This document shows, piece by piece, positions 32,193 to 43,839 of a stretch of 64,000 nt of DNA (positions are counted from its first letter, which is position 1; every line of letters starts with the position of its first letter). The translations under genes were made by a program, and so were the position numbers. The notes under the pieces are model-generated. The model did not search any database and had not been told where the DNA came from. It saw only the letters and a program-made list of their open reading frames with translations. This DNA is from Hanleya hanleyi (taxonomy: Eukaryota > Mollusca > Polyplacophora > Lepidopleurida > Hanleyidae): positions 1 to 64,000 of the forward strand of contig JAVTVY010016019.1 of the NCBI GenBank assembly GCA_036873755.1, given 5' to 3'.

Positions 32193-32310
32193 CAATGGCA
32201 TGCCGCCATTTTGGAGCTGCCATTTTGGAGCAAAATGGCGGCATGCCCCATTTTGGAGCCGCCATTTTGGAACAAAATGGCGGCATGCCGCCATTTTGGA
32301 GCCGCCATTC
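32193..32310. repeat. Hairpin cluster with YY1-like sites
   Basis: Three imperfect copies of a block of about 45 bp. GCCGCCATTTTGGAGC faces AAAATGGCGGCATGC, so each block folds on itself. GCCGCCATTTTG is the usual YY1-type core. It lies directly upstream of a ZF-A promoter in the palindrome loop. Confidence 0.75.
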
Positions 32311-32389
32311 TAAAAATAGACCAACAGCTAGCTTGCTATAAAAAGGAAACGGCCTGGCCGTTTCATCAGACACTCTGTCAACCACCAAG
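32310..32389 (+). promoter_or_regulatory. ZF-A promoter in the A loop
   Basis: CTAAAAATAG at 32,310-32,319 and TATAAAAA at 32,337-32,344, then the initiator-like TTTCATCA and ATG at 32,390. The TATA box is TATAAAAAGG rather than TATAAAAGGG. Confidence 0.72.
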
Positions 32390-32967
32390 ATGTTCACTTG
32401 TACTGCGTGCTCGAAATCATTCACTCGCCGGCACGACTTGCGCCGCCATGAGGCTACCAAGCACGATGGAACCGCCCGGTATAGCTGTACGATATGTAGA
32501 CCTACACTGTCGTTTCAGCGCCCAGATCATTTACAGCGCCATGAACGTTCAATTCATGGGCCACCCAAGCGTCCATGCGAAGAATGTGGTCAACTCTTCA
32601 AACGACCAGTCAGTTAAAACGGCATGAGCGTTTGATTCATGGTCCGTCACCACGGCATGAGGGACAACTTTCCACTAAAGAGGCACCCAGGAGGGACAGA
32701 TCCACTGAAGATGAACCCGGGGAGGAGAATGCCACTGGTGATGCGATCACGGAGAGTCCGCCTATACCCACAGCTCAGAAGAGCCTAGATATCCAGCCGG
32801 TCCCTAGCATTACTGTTTCCAGTCATACGCCTGACAACAACGAACATTTTCTGGAAGATGCGGTGGATGTTCCCAGCGATCTCTTACCCGAAGATCATCC
32901 AGTGAGTGAGATGTATCGACGCCATTGGTCCATGATCCGACACTGCTTCCACCGTCATCGCCCTATA
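32390..32967 (+). pseudogene. ZF-A gene in the A loop: 1-bp frameshift and 3' truncation
   Basis: Starts MFTCTACSKSF and keeps three fingers. A base is missing in a C-run near 32,606 (two Cs after CAAACGA where relatives have three), so the frame ends after the LFKRPVS motif. The following frame continues with SQLKRHERLIH and the linker. After HRHRPI the sequence jumps at about 32,967 straight into the promoter of the next ZF-A gene, removing the distal half of the C-terminal domain. Finger 2 also has an inserted residue pair (CRPTL). Confidence 0.85.
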
Positions 32968-32971
32968 TGTG

Positions 32972-33051
32972 CTAAAAATAGATCAACAGCTAGCGTGCTA
33001 TAAAAGGGAAGCGGCCTTGCCGTTTCATCAGACACTCTGTCAACCACCAAG
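32972..33051 (+). promoter_or_regulatory. ZF-A promoter, A right
   Basis: CTAAAAATAG at 32,972-32,981, TATAAAAG at 32,999-33,006 and an initiator-like TTTCATCA, with ATG at 33,052. Confidence 0.75.
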
Positions 33052-34026
33052 ATGTTCACTTGCACAACTTGCCAGAAGCAGTTTACTCGTCTAGATAATT
33101 TACGACGCCACGAGGCCTCCACCCACAACGATGCACGGTATACTTGTATAACCTGCGCACGGTCATTTAATCGGGAGGATCATTTACTGCGCCACGAACG
33201 CTCATTCCACGAGGGCGCGACGGAACAATGTAAGGATTGTGGTCAACTCTTCAAACGACCCAGTCAGTTAAAACGGCATGAGCGTTTGATTCATGGTCCG
33301 TCTCTACGGTTTTGGCGACAACTTCCTACTGAAGAGGAGCCGCGGAAGGTCAAACCCAGTGAAGATAAGCCCGGGAAGACGAACGCCACTGGTGATGCGA
33401 TGACGGAGAGCCTGCCTATACCCACAGTTGGGAAGAGCCTGGATTTCCAGCCGGACCCCACCGTTACGGTTTCGAGTCATACGTCATACATCGAACATTT
33501 TCTGGACGAGCCCATAAATGTTCCTAGCGATCTCTTACCCGAAGATCATCCAGAGGGTGACATCTCTCGGCGCCATTGGTCCATGACACGGCACTGTTTC
33601 CACCGTCATCGCCCTATTCAAGATATCTACAATTTCCCACTGACCAACCTCACCCGTCTACGCAGCTACGTGGAAACCATCTTCAATGACCAACCTACGG
33701 CCTTCACATTAAATGTAGCATTTGGGTACATCTTATGCCATAAGATGACGGGTGAATTGCGCTATTTCTATTCCAGTGCCATCAACCCAGTGTACGACCA
33801 ACCGTTTACCATCATTAACCGGAGGTCACTAGAGATGATGCTGGAGAAACTGGAACAATTGGATGTCTTGGGATGGGCCCAACAACAACGACCCAACACC
33901 AAGTGGACAGTGAAGAAGGTGACCAATGTTACGTTTTTCCTTACCAAGCTGATCCACCACCCCCATCGGATGAAAGTATTCACCCATGCACTGATAGATA
34001 CTCAGAATGCGCAAACAACTATCTGA
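33052..34026 (+). CDS. ZF-A protein, 324 residues, right arm of A (intact)
   Basis: Mirror partner of 30,724-31,698, with only about three residue differences (Ile/Thr before HND in finger 1, PESD/PEGD, and Phe/Ile before NPVYD). All nine zinc-finger landmarks and the C-terminal NVTFFLTKL motif are intact. It carries the same chimeric C-terminus (TQNAQTTI) fused to ZF-B 3' DNA. Both arms keeping an open, near-identical gene while the rest of the family is broken points to recent arm-to-arm conversion or to selection. The upstream truncated ZF-A gene ends inside this gene's promoter region. Confidence 0.88.
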   Translation: MFTCTTCQKQFTRLDNLRRHEASTHNDARYTCITCARSFNREDHLLRHERSFHEGATEQCKDCGQLFKRPSQLKRHERLIHGPSLRFWRQLPTEEEPRKVKPSEDKPGKTNATGDAMTESLPIPTVGKSLDFQPDPTVTVSSHTSYIEHFLDEPINVPSDLLPEDHPEGDISRRHWSMTRHCFHRHRPIQDIYNFPLTNLTRLRSYVETIFNDQPTAFTLNVAFGYILCHKMTGELRYFYSSAINPVYDQPFTIINRRSLEMMLEKLEQLDVLGWAQQQRPNTKWTVKKVTNVTFFLTKLIHHPHRMKVFTHALIDTQNAQTTI

Positions 34027-34324
34027 GGATATGTTGCCTCAACGGTATCCTGGGCTGCCCGACGATGATTAGAATAAACGGTTCAAAGCGAACATGGCCG
34101 AAGATGGAACTTTCTGAAATGGAGACTTCTGATTGGACAAGAATACATCTAACGGACAGGAACGATTGGACAAGAGTCTTCTTGAATTGTAAATATACCC
34201 AACGCGGCTCCCCCAGCGTGGGTATGATGTAACATTGGGGAGAATAAACTATATGAAAAAACTTCTTGTTGTTGTTGTTCTCTCATGTCTCATCCTTGTT
34301 GTTGTTGTTGTACTGTCTCCGGTC
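34027..34324 (+). terminator. 3' region of the A right ZF-A gene, with polyA signal
   Basis: ZF-B-derived end (about 34,005-34,070), reverse CCAAT blocks (TCTGATTGGACAAGA near 34,128 and a related one near 34,165), then AATAAA at 34,243-34,248 and GTT/CAA repeats at the junction with the retroelement. Confidence 0.75.
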
Positions 34325-36196
34325 TATTACAAGCGTCTAGTCCGTCATTCATAATCCAGCCGTCGTCCATTAGAGAATATCCGCGTCCATAATTCAAAGA
34401 CCTATTCCATTTTCCACATAACAGTATTAGCACCAAATTCAAAAAGACAATCATAGTATACATAAACATAGGCTTGTTTCCTGCAAGAGAGAAGCGGTCA
34501 ACAGTTTTCAATGATGCCGGCAAGACATCATGATGTTCCAAAAATATCAAATCCGTATCGCTGATCAGTATTCTTAATCCATAATATTCGTTGTAAAGTC
34601 GTCATCTAAAGAATGATGTATCTCAGTCACGCTTTGATTGTGACTGTTCATATGAGTACCATGAGGATCTTGAAGTACATGGGTTCATACGGCCCCTAGC
34701 CCCGGGTTAAGCGGAATTAGACACAAGTTACGAAACGTAGCGCCATAGATCTTGCACGCTACGTTCGTATTTTGCTATCAGCATGCGATATGTATCGCCA
34801 AATTTGAGAAACTTTGAGTGGAGGCGCTTGGTGGAATAGCCCTGTTTTATAAGTTTCTGTGTTTTGTGACGTTGATTAAAATCATCACATTTAACACAGG
34901 ATCTAGCAAATGCTACTAAGCGAGATATGTATACGCCATATGCAGGTCCCACTGGAATATTACTATCCAGAAAGGGATAGTTTACGATGTCGAAATTGTA
35001 ATCATCTCTTTTGTCATAAAGTCGACGAGAGAGAATGCCCGCTTCATTTTTATAGAGATAGAGATCTAAATAAGATGTGCCTGTAGGGCTATCTGTAGTT
35101 TCCTTCAAATCCAGTGAAGGTGGATATATATCCTTCACTGCGTCATTTATATAGCGATTATCCACAGCGAGAAGATCGTCTATATAGCGTTTGGTGAATG
35201 AGAAGGAACGGGCTTTGAATGGATCGGTTTTTGAAAGCGCCTGCATACATATTCATAAGAGAACAGAAACAGGTCAGCCAACAGGGGTGCACAATTAGTA
35301 CCCATTGGAATACCTATATGCTGCTGATATATTGTGTTGCCAAATTTCACATAGATATTTTTAATGAGAAATTCAAGCAACTCTATAAACAAAGAAACAT
35401 CCCATGAATGATATCTCTTGTATGTAGTAGAGCTAAAGAATGCTTTATGGCTTCCGACATTAATATATCTACGATCAGTTTTCTTGAACACAGATACTAT
35501 TAATGAACTTAGACGGTCAATAAGGTCCTGATGAGGGATTGTAGTATAGAGAGTCGAGAAATCCCATGTGGATACATGTCTGTACGGTATGTGACGTTTA
35601 GCATCAAGTTCTTCCGTAAGACATTTTGAGTTTTTCAATATCCACATACATTCAACGCCAGAGTTCTTAGAAATAGTGGCGCAATACCTTTCCCAAAATG
35701 CTTTTACCTCCTGAAGGGCCCTCGTCAATAGGGTTGAAAGAAGCTTGGTGGTGCAGCTTCTAGAACCAGCTATGAATCTAGCTTTGCATGGTGATTTATG
35801 CATTTTGGGAGTCCAGTATATTTTTGGTATGTCGTTATGATTGGTTGGAAGACAAATACCTCTTTCCCTGAGAAACTTTTTGTGATTGTTAAATAAATCT
35901 TCCAGAGTAAATGCAGTTTGGAAGTAAGTAGACGTATTTGATGAAGATATGTCTACACTCAATTCTTTAACCAGCACCTGGTAATAGTAATATTTACATA
36001 TGAATATTATATTATTCGGAGCTTTGTCTGCTGGGACTATGACGAATTTACTCTGGAGATTTGCTAGAACTTCTTGCGAATTGAGGTTTCTCAGAACTTG
36101 TTTTGCTTGGGGAAGAGTACTTCTGTCAATATGGCGGATTGTTTCAACGACCTTGCTCTTGGTGAGGTCCAGCCAATCAGCGAGTACTGTATGTGT
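34325..36196 (-). mobile_element. 5'-truncated Penelope-like retroelement, A right
   Basis: Mirror copy of 28,570-30,425 with the same two junctions (AACGCC spacer on one side, CAA repeats on the other). Contains RT pseudogene and 3' region, including the hydrophobic open frame at 34,290-34,550. Confidence 0.8.
34728..36196 (-). pseudogene. Penelope-like reverse transcriptase, frameshifted, A right
   Basis: Retains the SYEY segment missing from the other arm but shifts frame by one base shortly after it (near 35,215-35,245), so the N-terminal part, with WDFSTLYTTIPH and GIPMGTNCAPLL, and the C-terminal part, with RYIDDLL, are in different frames. It also lacks six bases (two residues) before QKLIKQGYS relative to the left copy. 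The 5' end is truncated at the same base as the left copy. Confidence 0.85.
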
Positions 36197-36330
36197 GTTA
36201 AGGTGTAACGACGGGCGTTGACGAGCGTCACTGCATTTCGAAGAATTAGTGACAATTCCATGGAATATCAGAGCTTCTGAGCTATTTCACCAGGGCGTTG
36301 AAGCATTAAGAATGGCGTTGGTGGGCGTTG
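36197..36330. repeat. AACGCC spacer, A right
   Basis: GTTAAGG at 36,197, then CGACGGGCGTTGACG, CCAGGGCGTTGAAGC and GGCGTTGGTGGGCGTTGG. Mirror of 28,431-28,569. Confidence 0.8.
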
Positions 36331-37634
36331 GTACAAGATGACACTTCCCACGACGCATTCGCACCGCGGATGGTCCATCTCTACACCAAATAACATCCTT
36401 CACTGCTAAAAATGCCCACTTTCGCTACTACTCGTACTGATGACGTCACCAATGACGTCACAGATGCTGTGGATATCCCTCAAATTGGGTCTACACCCCG
36501 AGAGCTACAACATGACACCTCCCACGACGCATTCGCACCGCGGATGGTCCATCTCTACACCAAATAACATCCTTCACTGCCCCAAAGGCTCACTTTCGCT
36601 ACTACTCCTACTGATGACGTCACCAATGACGTCACAGATGCTGTGGACAGCCCTCAAATCGGGGTCTGCACCCCGAGAACTACAAGATGACACCTCCCAC
36701 GGCGCATTCGCACCGCGGATGGTCCATCTCTACACCAAATAACATCCTTCACTGCCCCAAAAGGCTCACTTTCGCTACTACTCCTACTGATGACGTCACC
36801 AATGACGTCACGGATGCTGTGGACAGCCCTCAAATCGGGGTCTGCACCCCGAAAACTACAAGATGACACCTCCCACGACGCATTCGCACAGCGGATGGTC
36901 CATCTCTACCCAAAATACCTTCCTTCGCTGCTAAAAAATGCCCACTTTCGCTACTACTCGTACTGATGACGTTACCGATGGCGTCACAGATGACCCGAAC
37001 ATCCCTCAAATCGGGGTCTACACCCCGAGAACTACAAGATGACACCTCCCACGACGCATTCGGGCTGAGAATGGAGCATCTCTACCCCAAATACCTTCCT
37101 TCACTGCTAAAAAATGTCCACTTTCGCTACTACTCGTAGTGATGACGTTACCGATGACGTCACAGATGACGGGAACATCCCTCAAATCGGAATGTACACC
37201 CCGAGAACTACAAAATGACACCTCCCAGGACGCATTCGGACCAAGGATGGTCCATCTCGACCCCAAATACCTTCCTTCACTGCCCCCACCAACTTACTAC
37301 ACCAACTGCGCATGCGCAGATTGACGCGACTTGCACTTAAAAACACACCATTCTGACTCTACCCCACACAAGCTTCACTTTGACACCTTCCACGACCCAT
37401 TCGGACCCATAGCGGTGCATCTCTACCCCAAACACACACCCACATACCCCCAAAATGCCTGCTTTCTATACTACGGGCCAGACTGCGCATGCGCAGACTA
37501 TTGAACACGGACGAACCATTAGTCCAGTCGGATGCTCCTCCACGAGAGCTTCAAAATAAAACCTCATACGACACCATAGGACCATTAGGGACTCACCTAG
37601 ACCCCAACACGTCCACCCCGTATGGGCCTATACT
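36331..37634. repeat. CRE-bearing array (with NRF-1-like units), A right
   Basis: Five units at 176-bp spacing with paired CRE-type sites near 36,440, 36,616, 36,793, 36,967 and 37,143. NRF-1-like units follow near 37,309 and 37,484. Mirror of the left array, with a short deletion near 37,285. Confidence 0.9.
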
Positions 37635-38944
37635 CCCATAGCCATGCAGTTTTGGCCTATGGGCCTACCCAGGCCTCGGTGACTTTTTCCAAAAATTTCA
37701 CCGTTTCGCTCCGGGACACTTCCTATCGTGTTCTAAATGACAAGACTAAGAAAACAAATCCAAACAACCCTACCGCAAATGTGTAGAAGTAGGTTTCCCA
37801 GTGGGACAAACATCGGTCCTATACCCCAGTATGGGACTATATGGGTCTATATGGGTCTCGGTGACTTTTTTCAAAAATTTCACCGTTTCGCTCCGGGACA
37901 CTTCCTATCATGTTCTAAATGACGACACTAAGAAAACAAATCCAAACAACCCTACCGCAAATGTATAGAAGTAGGTTTCTCAGTGGGACAAACATTGGTC
38001 CTATACCCCAGTATGGGACTATATGGGTCTATATGGGTCTCGGCGACTTTTTTCAAAAATTTCACCGTTTCGCTCCGGGATACTGCCTATCGTGTTCTAA
38101 ATGACGAGAGTAAGAAAACAAATCCAAACAACCCTACCGCAAATGTATAGAAGTAGGTTTCCCAGTGGGACAAACATCGGTCCTATACCTCTAGTATGGG
38201 ACTATATGGGTCTATATGGGTCTCGGTGACTTTTTTTCAAAATTTCATCGTTTCGCTCCGGGACACTTCCTATCGTGTTCTAAATGACGAGACTAAGAAA
38301 ACAAATCCAAACAACCCTACCGCAAATGTATAGAAGTAGGTTTCCCAGTGGGACAAACATCGGTCCTATACCCCTTGTATGGGACTATATGGGTCTATAT
38401 GGGTCTCGGTGACTTTTTTCAAAATTTCATCGTTTCGCTCCGGGACACTTCCTATCGTGTTCTAAATGACGAGACTAAGAAAACAAATCCAAACAACCCT
38501 ACCGCAAATGTATAGAAGTAGGTTTTCCAGTGGGACAAACATCGGTCCTATACCCCTAGTATGGGACTATATGGGCTATATGGTACTTTTCCAAAAAATT
38601 TCACCGTTTCGCTCCGGGACACTTCCTATCGTGTTCTAAATGAACGAGACCCCACAACCTATACCGCAAATGTCGAGAAGTAGGTTTCCCAGGATGGTCC
38701 TATACCCCCATACCCCATATAGGCATTTTCCCGTAATTTAGGATAAAGTCCGTGTTCCGTATTTTTTCAGGAAAATTTTTACATACACCCACCCTGGAAC
38801 TAGGGGGAGATAACTCTATTGATAGGCAAGCCCCGTTAAGCCCGGGGACCTATATACCCCCCATACCCCATATAGGCATTTTCCCGGATTTTTCGATAAA
38901 GTCCGTGTTCCGTTTTTTTTTCAGGTAAAATTTTACATGCACCC
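37635..38944. repeat. 182-bp tandem array, A right
   Basis: About five full units and partial ends; CACCGTTTCGCTCCGGGACA recurs near 37,700, 37,880, 38,063, 38,246, 38,430 and 38,602. One unit more than in the left arm. Confidence 0.88.
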
Positions 38945-40074
38945 ACCCCATTGACTGGATGCCCCTTCACATAGGCTTCACATGGATACCTCATACAACT
39001 CCATCGGCCCATTAGGGGCTCCCCCAGATCCCAAAACGTCTATTTTCATACCCTTTGGCCACCGCGCATGCGCAGAATGCAGATATGTCAACCCCACACC
39101 CAGCCCATCAGATGCTCCTTCACGAATGCTTCACTTTGATACCTCATATGACCCCATTGGTCCATTAGGGACTCCCCTAGCTCCAAAACGTCTATTTTCA
39201 TACCCTTGGGCCACCGCGCATGCGCAGAATGCCGATATTTCAATCCCACACCCAGCCCATCAGATGCCCCTTCACGAATGCTTCACATTGATACCTCATA
39301 TGACCCCAATGGATCATTAGGGGCTCACCCAAACCCTAAAACGTCTATTTCCACACCCTTTTCCCAGAATTCCCTGTCTGCGCATGCGCAGAATGTGGAT
39401 AACGGCCGAGCCGCTAGTCCAGTCAGATGCCCCCTCACCTAGGCTTCACATGGATACCTCATACGCCTCCATCGACCCACTAGGGACTCCCCTAGCTCCT
39501 AAACGTCTATTTCCATACCCTTTTCCCACAATTCCCTGTCTGCGCATGCGCAGAATGGTGACAACGCCCGAGTCCCTAGTCCAGTCAGATGCCCCTTCAC
39601 AAATGCTTCACATTGATACCTCATACGACCCCATCGGACCATTAGTGGCTCCCCTAGCTCCAAAACGTTTATTTCCATACCCTTGGGCCACCGCGCATGC
39701 GCAGAATGCCGATAGGCCAACCCCACCCCCAGCCCATCAGATGCCCCTCCAAGAATGCTTCACATTGATACCTCATACAACTCCATCGGCCCATTAGTAG
39801 CTCCCCTAGCTCCAAAACGTCTATTTTCATACCCTTGGGCCACCGCGCATGCGCAGAATGCCGATAGTTCAACCCCACACCCAGCCCATCAGATGCCCCC
39901 TCACATAGGCTTCACTTTGATATCTCACTCGACCCCATTGGACCATTAGGGACTCCCCTACATCCCAAAACGTCTATTTCCATACCCTTGGGCCACCGCG
40001 CATGCGCAGAATGCCGCTAGTTCAACCCCACACCCAGCCCATTAGATGCCCCTTCACGAATGCTTCACTTGGAT
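38945..40074. repeat. NRF-1-like palindrome array, A right
   Basis: Seven units with GCGCATGCGC cores near 39,064, 39,216, 39,379, 39,541, 39,692, 39,845 and 39,998. Mirror of 24,871-26,030. Confidence 0.88.
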
Positions 40075-40357
40075 ACCTCACTCGACCCCATCGGACCATT
40101 TTATCTAGGGATTACTTTTTCTCCGCGGAAGCTTTTTCCCGAGACCGAATCACCGCCAAAACCGCTGCCAGACCGCATCACCGCGGATGAATACATTCTG
40201 AATACATTCCCTCCAACAATTGGAACTCTCCTGTGTTGGAGGTAGCTTTTGGTGATTCTGCCGGAACTATAGTGCACTTGACCTCTCCTCCTCAAATCCT
40301 CCGCAAATGACCTCTACATCCGGGTGAAATTGGCCTGTAAACCCGTTATATATACTA
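40075..40357. repeat. Terminal domain of element A, right
   Basis: Complement of 24,588-24,870, ending in AACCCGTTATATATACTA. Beyond it the match fades within about 20 bp. I could not identify a clean target-site duplication. Confidence 0.75.
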
Positions 40358-40899
40358 CTACTTACTCCACTGGGCTGACAAACTCAGCGTCTCTGATTGT
40401 TGAAAGAGAGATGCAGTCAGGCGTGAAGTGTTTTAATGAGATGCTCCTGTCATCGACAGACCCTGGGAGTGTGCGTATCCATTTTCTGCCTTTCGGCAAC
40501 TATGAGGGGGGATCCAGAAAATTCCCCCCAAGTGATGTCGTCATGTTACGTGTTCAGGCCCGCAGGCTGGAGGGATTCGCCCACCCACCGATTTACCTCT
40601 GAAATTTTTCAAACGCCTGGCAGGGACGTCAGGCCCATGTCGTCCACAACTTTATAGTCTGGGATAGAGTCTCGCATCTAACAACTTTGTTCGTTCATCC
40701 TGAAATCTGAAAGGTGGTAGGCCTACAAACCGAGAGAAGATTGTCAAAATACACTGAGAGCACCTGATTATGTACAAGAAAGTGAGTTTTGTTTAACCCT
40801 ATCTGTCCTGGGCGATTTGGGGTATAACGCAGCCTGGCTGGGGGGGGGGGGGGTACCACACCCTATATATTTTCACTATCGCTAAGGCTAGGCTGAACC
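40358..40899. other. Right flank of element A
   Basis: About 40,455-40,540 matches 23,620-23,715 of the left flank in direct orientation. A G-run lies at 40,839-40,852. No gene supported. Confidence 0.5.
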
Positions 40900-42290
40900 A
40901 CACTATATCATTGGGTCAAGCTCTACAAGAAGATGTAAAAAAATCCTAGATGGCCGCCATGATGACGTCACTGTGACGTCAATTCCAAAAAGAGCATTTT
41001 TTGGAAAGAATTTTCGAATTTTTTTATTTTGTTTTTTCTTCGCAAAAACTGCATGATAAATTGGTAAAAAATAATCTGATATCAAATAAAATAAATTTTA
41101 CCCACTTTTCCATACAGAAAAACAAAAATATTGAAGAAATATGACGAAAACATTCCTTTTCTGGTACCCCACATGGCCGCCATTTTGAATTTACCCATGA
41201 TCCTCTTCTCGGGGTATCATGCAAATAGGCTCAAAATGACCCCCTTGTGATAATCTAAAAAGTCAAGAAGTTTCAGCTCTCAATTTTCTGTCGTTCCGGA
41301 GATAGGAGCAAAAAACCAACAGGGGGGCGGAAAGTGCGCCTCCCCCCCTCCCCCCCAGGCCAGGTAGGGTTAAGGTATATCTTTCTATACATACATACGC
41401 CGCTGTACACCAGTGCGATGTTATTCGAAGTAAAAACATTCCGTATAATGCACTTGAACGCAGCATTTTACTATTTTGTTCCCTGTAAAACAAATCCCAG
41501 GGATACACTATAATAGAAGGAATGTATAAGTTCCACATCAATCTAAACAAGAGCCAAAATTGACTTCAATATAGACGCCCGCCCGCACGGAACCGAAGTG
41601 AAGAGAAAGTGTACAGCTTTCGAAAGGTGTAAAGTGTATAGCGAGAGATCAGCTAGCTGTGAAGAAAATTGACGACGATGGTGTGTGTCCTACGGTGGAT
41701 AATGGTTGTGTTTAGCTCTTGGGGGATTACTTACCCCAAGTTTATCCCTATCTGGCCTGGGCTTTTTGAGACATGTTGTGGCCTGGTGGGAGGGGGGGGG
41801 GTAATGGCCCCCCCCTTAATTATTTTTCTTACCCCTTGAGCTAGGGGGCTGAAACTTACCGCGCTATACCCTTGGGTCAAGCTCTACCGGAAAATGTAAA
41901 AAAGTTCAAGATGGCCGCTTTAATGACGTCATAGTGACGTCATTTTCAAAAACGGCATTTTTGGTCGATTTTTTTCAGTCAGATTTTCCGAATTTTTAAT
42001 TTATGCAATTTCTCCGCAAAACACTGCATGATAAATTAGTATATATTAATGTGATCTGAAATAAAATAGTTTTTGCCCGCTTTTCATCGCGAAAAAGCAG
42101 AAATTTTGAAGAAATATGACCGAAACATCATTTTTCTGGGACCCCAGGTGGCCGCCATCTTGAATTTTTCCATGATCCTCTGCTCGGGGGGTTATGCAAA
42201 TAGGCTCAAAATGACCCCAATATGATAAACTATAAAATCAATGAGTTTCAGCTCTCCATTTTTTGTCGTTCCGTAGATAGTTTAATTAAA
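40900..42290. repeat. Two direct copies of dispersed repeat R1
   Basis: Copies at about 40,900-41,310 and 41,830-42,290 share the order GGGTCAAGCTCTAC, AGATGGCCGC, two TGACGTCA sites 3 bp apart, CTGCATGATAAATT, GAAGAAATATGAC, GGCCGCCAT, TGAATTT and GCAAATAGGCTCAAAATGAC. Between them are G/C runs and half of a small inverted pair (41,585-41,650 with 42,345-42,412, around GTGTACAGCTTTCG). No gene. Confidence 0.78.
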
Positions 42291-42419
42291 CTTAATTGCT
42301 CAATGATTGAAAATTTAGACTCAAACTTACCCGCTGATCTACTCTTTCGCGTACAGATAACCGATCTTTCGCTTCCGAAAGCTGTACACTTTCTCTTCAC
42401 TTCCGTTCCCACACTTTGA

Positions 42420-43323
42420 TTCTGAAGTCACAGTGACTTCGGCCTTGATCTAAATTTTGGTACGCGACACATTGACTCCTCCTAATGTATCTACTGACAT
42501 GAAAAGAATTCGATTTTTAAAATTAACCAATTAACAACGGTAACGAGCCCCTGTGTGGTGACAGTGACATTTGGCCTTCGACCATAACCTAAATTTTGGC
42601 ACGCGACACATCTTTTCCCCATAATGAATGCACTTAAAAATAATTGATAATTTTCAATGATTTCCTGATTTTTAGGCTATAGTGACCTTTGACCTCTGGA
42701 ACGTGACATAACGGCTCCCCATTAGGGTATCCACTCATCAAAAATTGCAACTGCATAGAAAACTGTCACAGATCTAGACCGAACACGAACGGTTAAAAGA
42801 TTTCCTGATTTTTCTGCCAGTGACCTCTGACCTCGACCTTCATTTTGGTACGCGACACATCGTCTCCCCTAGGGTATCCACTCACCAAAATTTGGAACTG
42901 TAGATGGATAACTTTCCCAGATATAGACAGGAGAGGAAGAAACGGCCAGTGACCTTTGACCTCTGACTTCGACCTCAATTTTGGCACGCCACACATCGTT
43001 TCCCCCTTGGGTATACGCTCACCAAGAATTGGAACTATAGATTGAAAACTGTCCCAGGTATAGACCGGACAAAAGGGGACGGACAGTGACCTTTGCCGTC
43101 AGACTTCGACCTCAATTTTGGCACACGACACAACGTCTCTCCTAGGGTATCTATTCGCCAAAAATTGGAAATCTAGATGAAAAACTATCCCAGATGTAAA
43201 CCAAGCAAGAGGGGACGGACAGTGACCTTTGCCCTCTGACCTTGGAAGGCGACGAGGGGACACGAGCAGACAGAGGGAAACCGTCATCACACAATACGTC
43301 CACCTTTTGGGCCCACGTATAAA
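42420..43323. repeat. Repeat R2: AGGTCA-rich tandem units
   Basis: About six degenerate units of roughly 110-150 bp with TGACCTTTGACCTC, AATTTTGG, CGACACATCGTC and GGGTATCCACTCACC. It ends at CCTTTTGGGCCCACGTATA (about 43,323). The reverse of this repeat starts the insertion at 47,257. TGACCTTTGACCT is the complement of a DR1 nuclear-receptor element. Confidence 0.78.
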
Positions 43324-43839
43324 AATCTTTCTTTGAATCTGAAAACTATATATAATGGGAAACATATACATTGGAGATACCTCCCTGACTTAGATAATTT
43401 AATCGAATGTTTTTATCAGTGCGAAATAACCGGATATATTCCACATTGCTATGCATTTTAGGCTGGTCCACGGTCAACCAGGTTCGAGACAAAACCAGGG
43501 CAGATGCATACCCCGCGTCCCTCATTTTTGAGTATGGGCTCATATGAGTTCCCTCGGGAATAGTCAAGTGGGATAGCACAATGTTTGTGCACTTTTGAAA
43601 ACAGGCATGGAATTAGGCACATAGATAGATATGACAATGGTGATTAGTTGTGGCCATAGAAGCAAGTCAGTAATGCTCTCAATATTGGCAGGCGGCTCCA
43701 CCCGGTAGCACACGTGACTAATCGAGCATATTCATACGTAGGTTTCCTTAAATATTTTGCTCATAGTCAGGTTAGGGCGTTGAAACTTCCAACAATATAT
43801 CTTTGTACCAAGCTCAGTAGTATATAAAACTGATTTTAA
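43324..43839. other. Spacer between R2 and element B
   Basis: No gene or array seen. Confidence 0.4.

Larger units (their letters stand above)
31941..32809. other. Loop of palindrome A
   Basis: 869 bp without inverted counterpart. From left: a piece of CRE-array-type sequence (GGAAGGTATTTGGTGTCGAG, CCATCCTTGGTCCGAATGCG), a short region with GGTTGGGG and GACGTCA, a GGCGGCATG hairpin cluster, then a ZF-A promoter and the 5' half of a broken ZF-A gene. Confidence 0.8.
32810..40357. repeat. Right arm of palindrome A (7.55 kb)
   Basis: Reverse complement of 24,588-31,940 in the same order outward, about 200 bp longer, mainly from one more 182-bp unit. Differences are scattered. Confidence 0.93.

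Noticed and set aside
8231..40357. The palindromes being a fold-back or chimeric assembly error
   Set aside because: Arms differ by many substitutions, distinct indels, array unit numbers and, in B, a nested transposon. Not excluded without spanning reads, but not the simplest reading.
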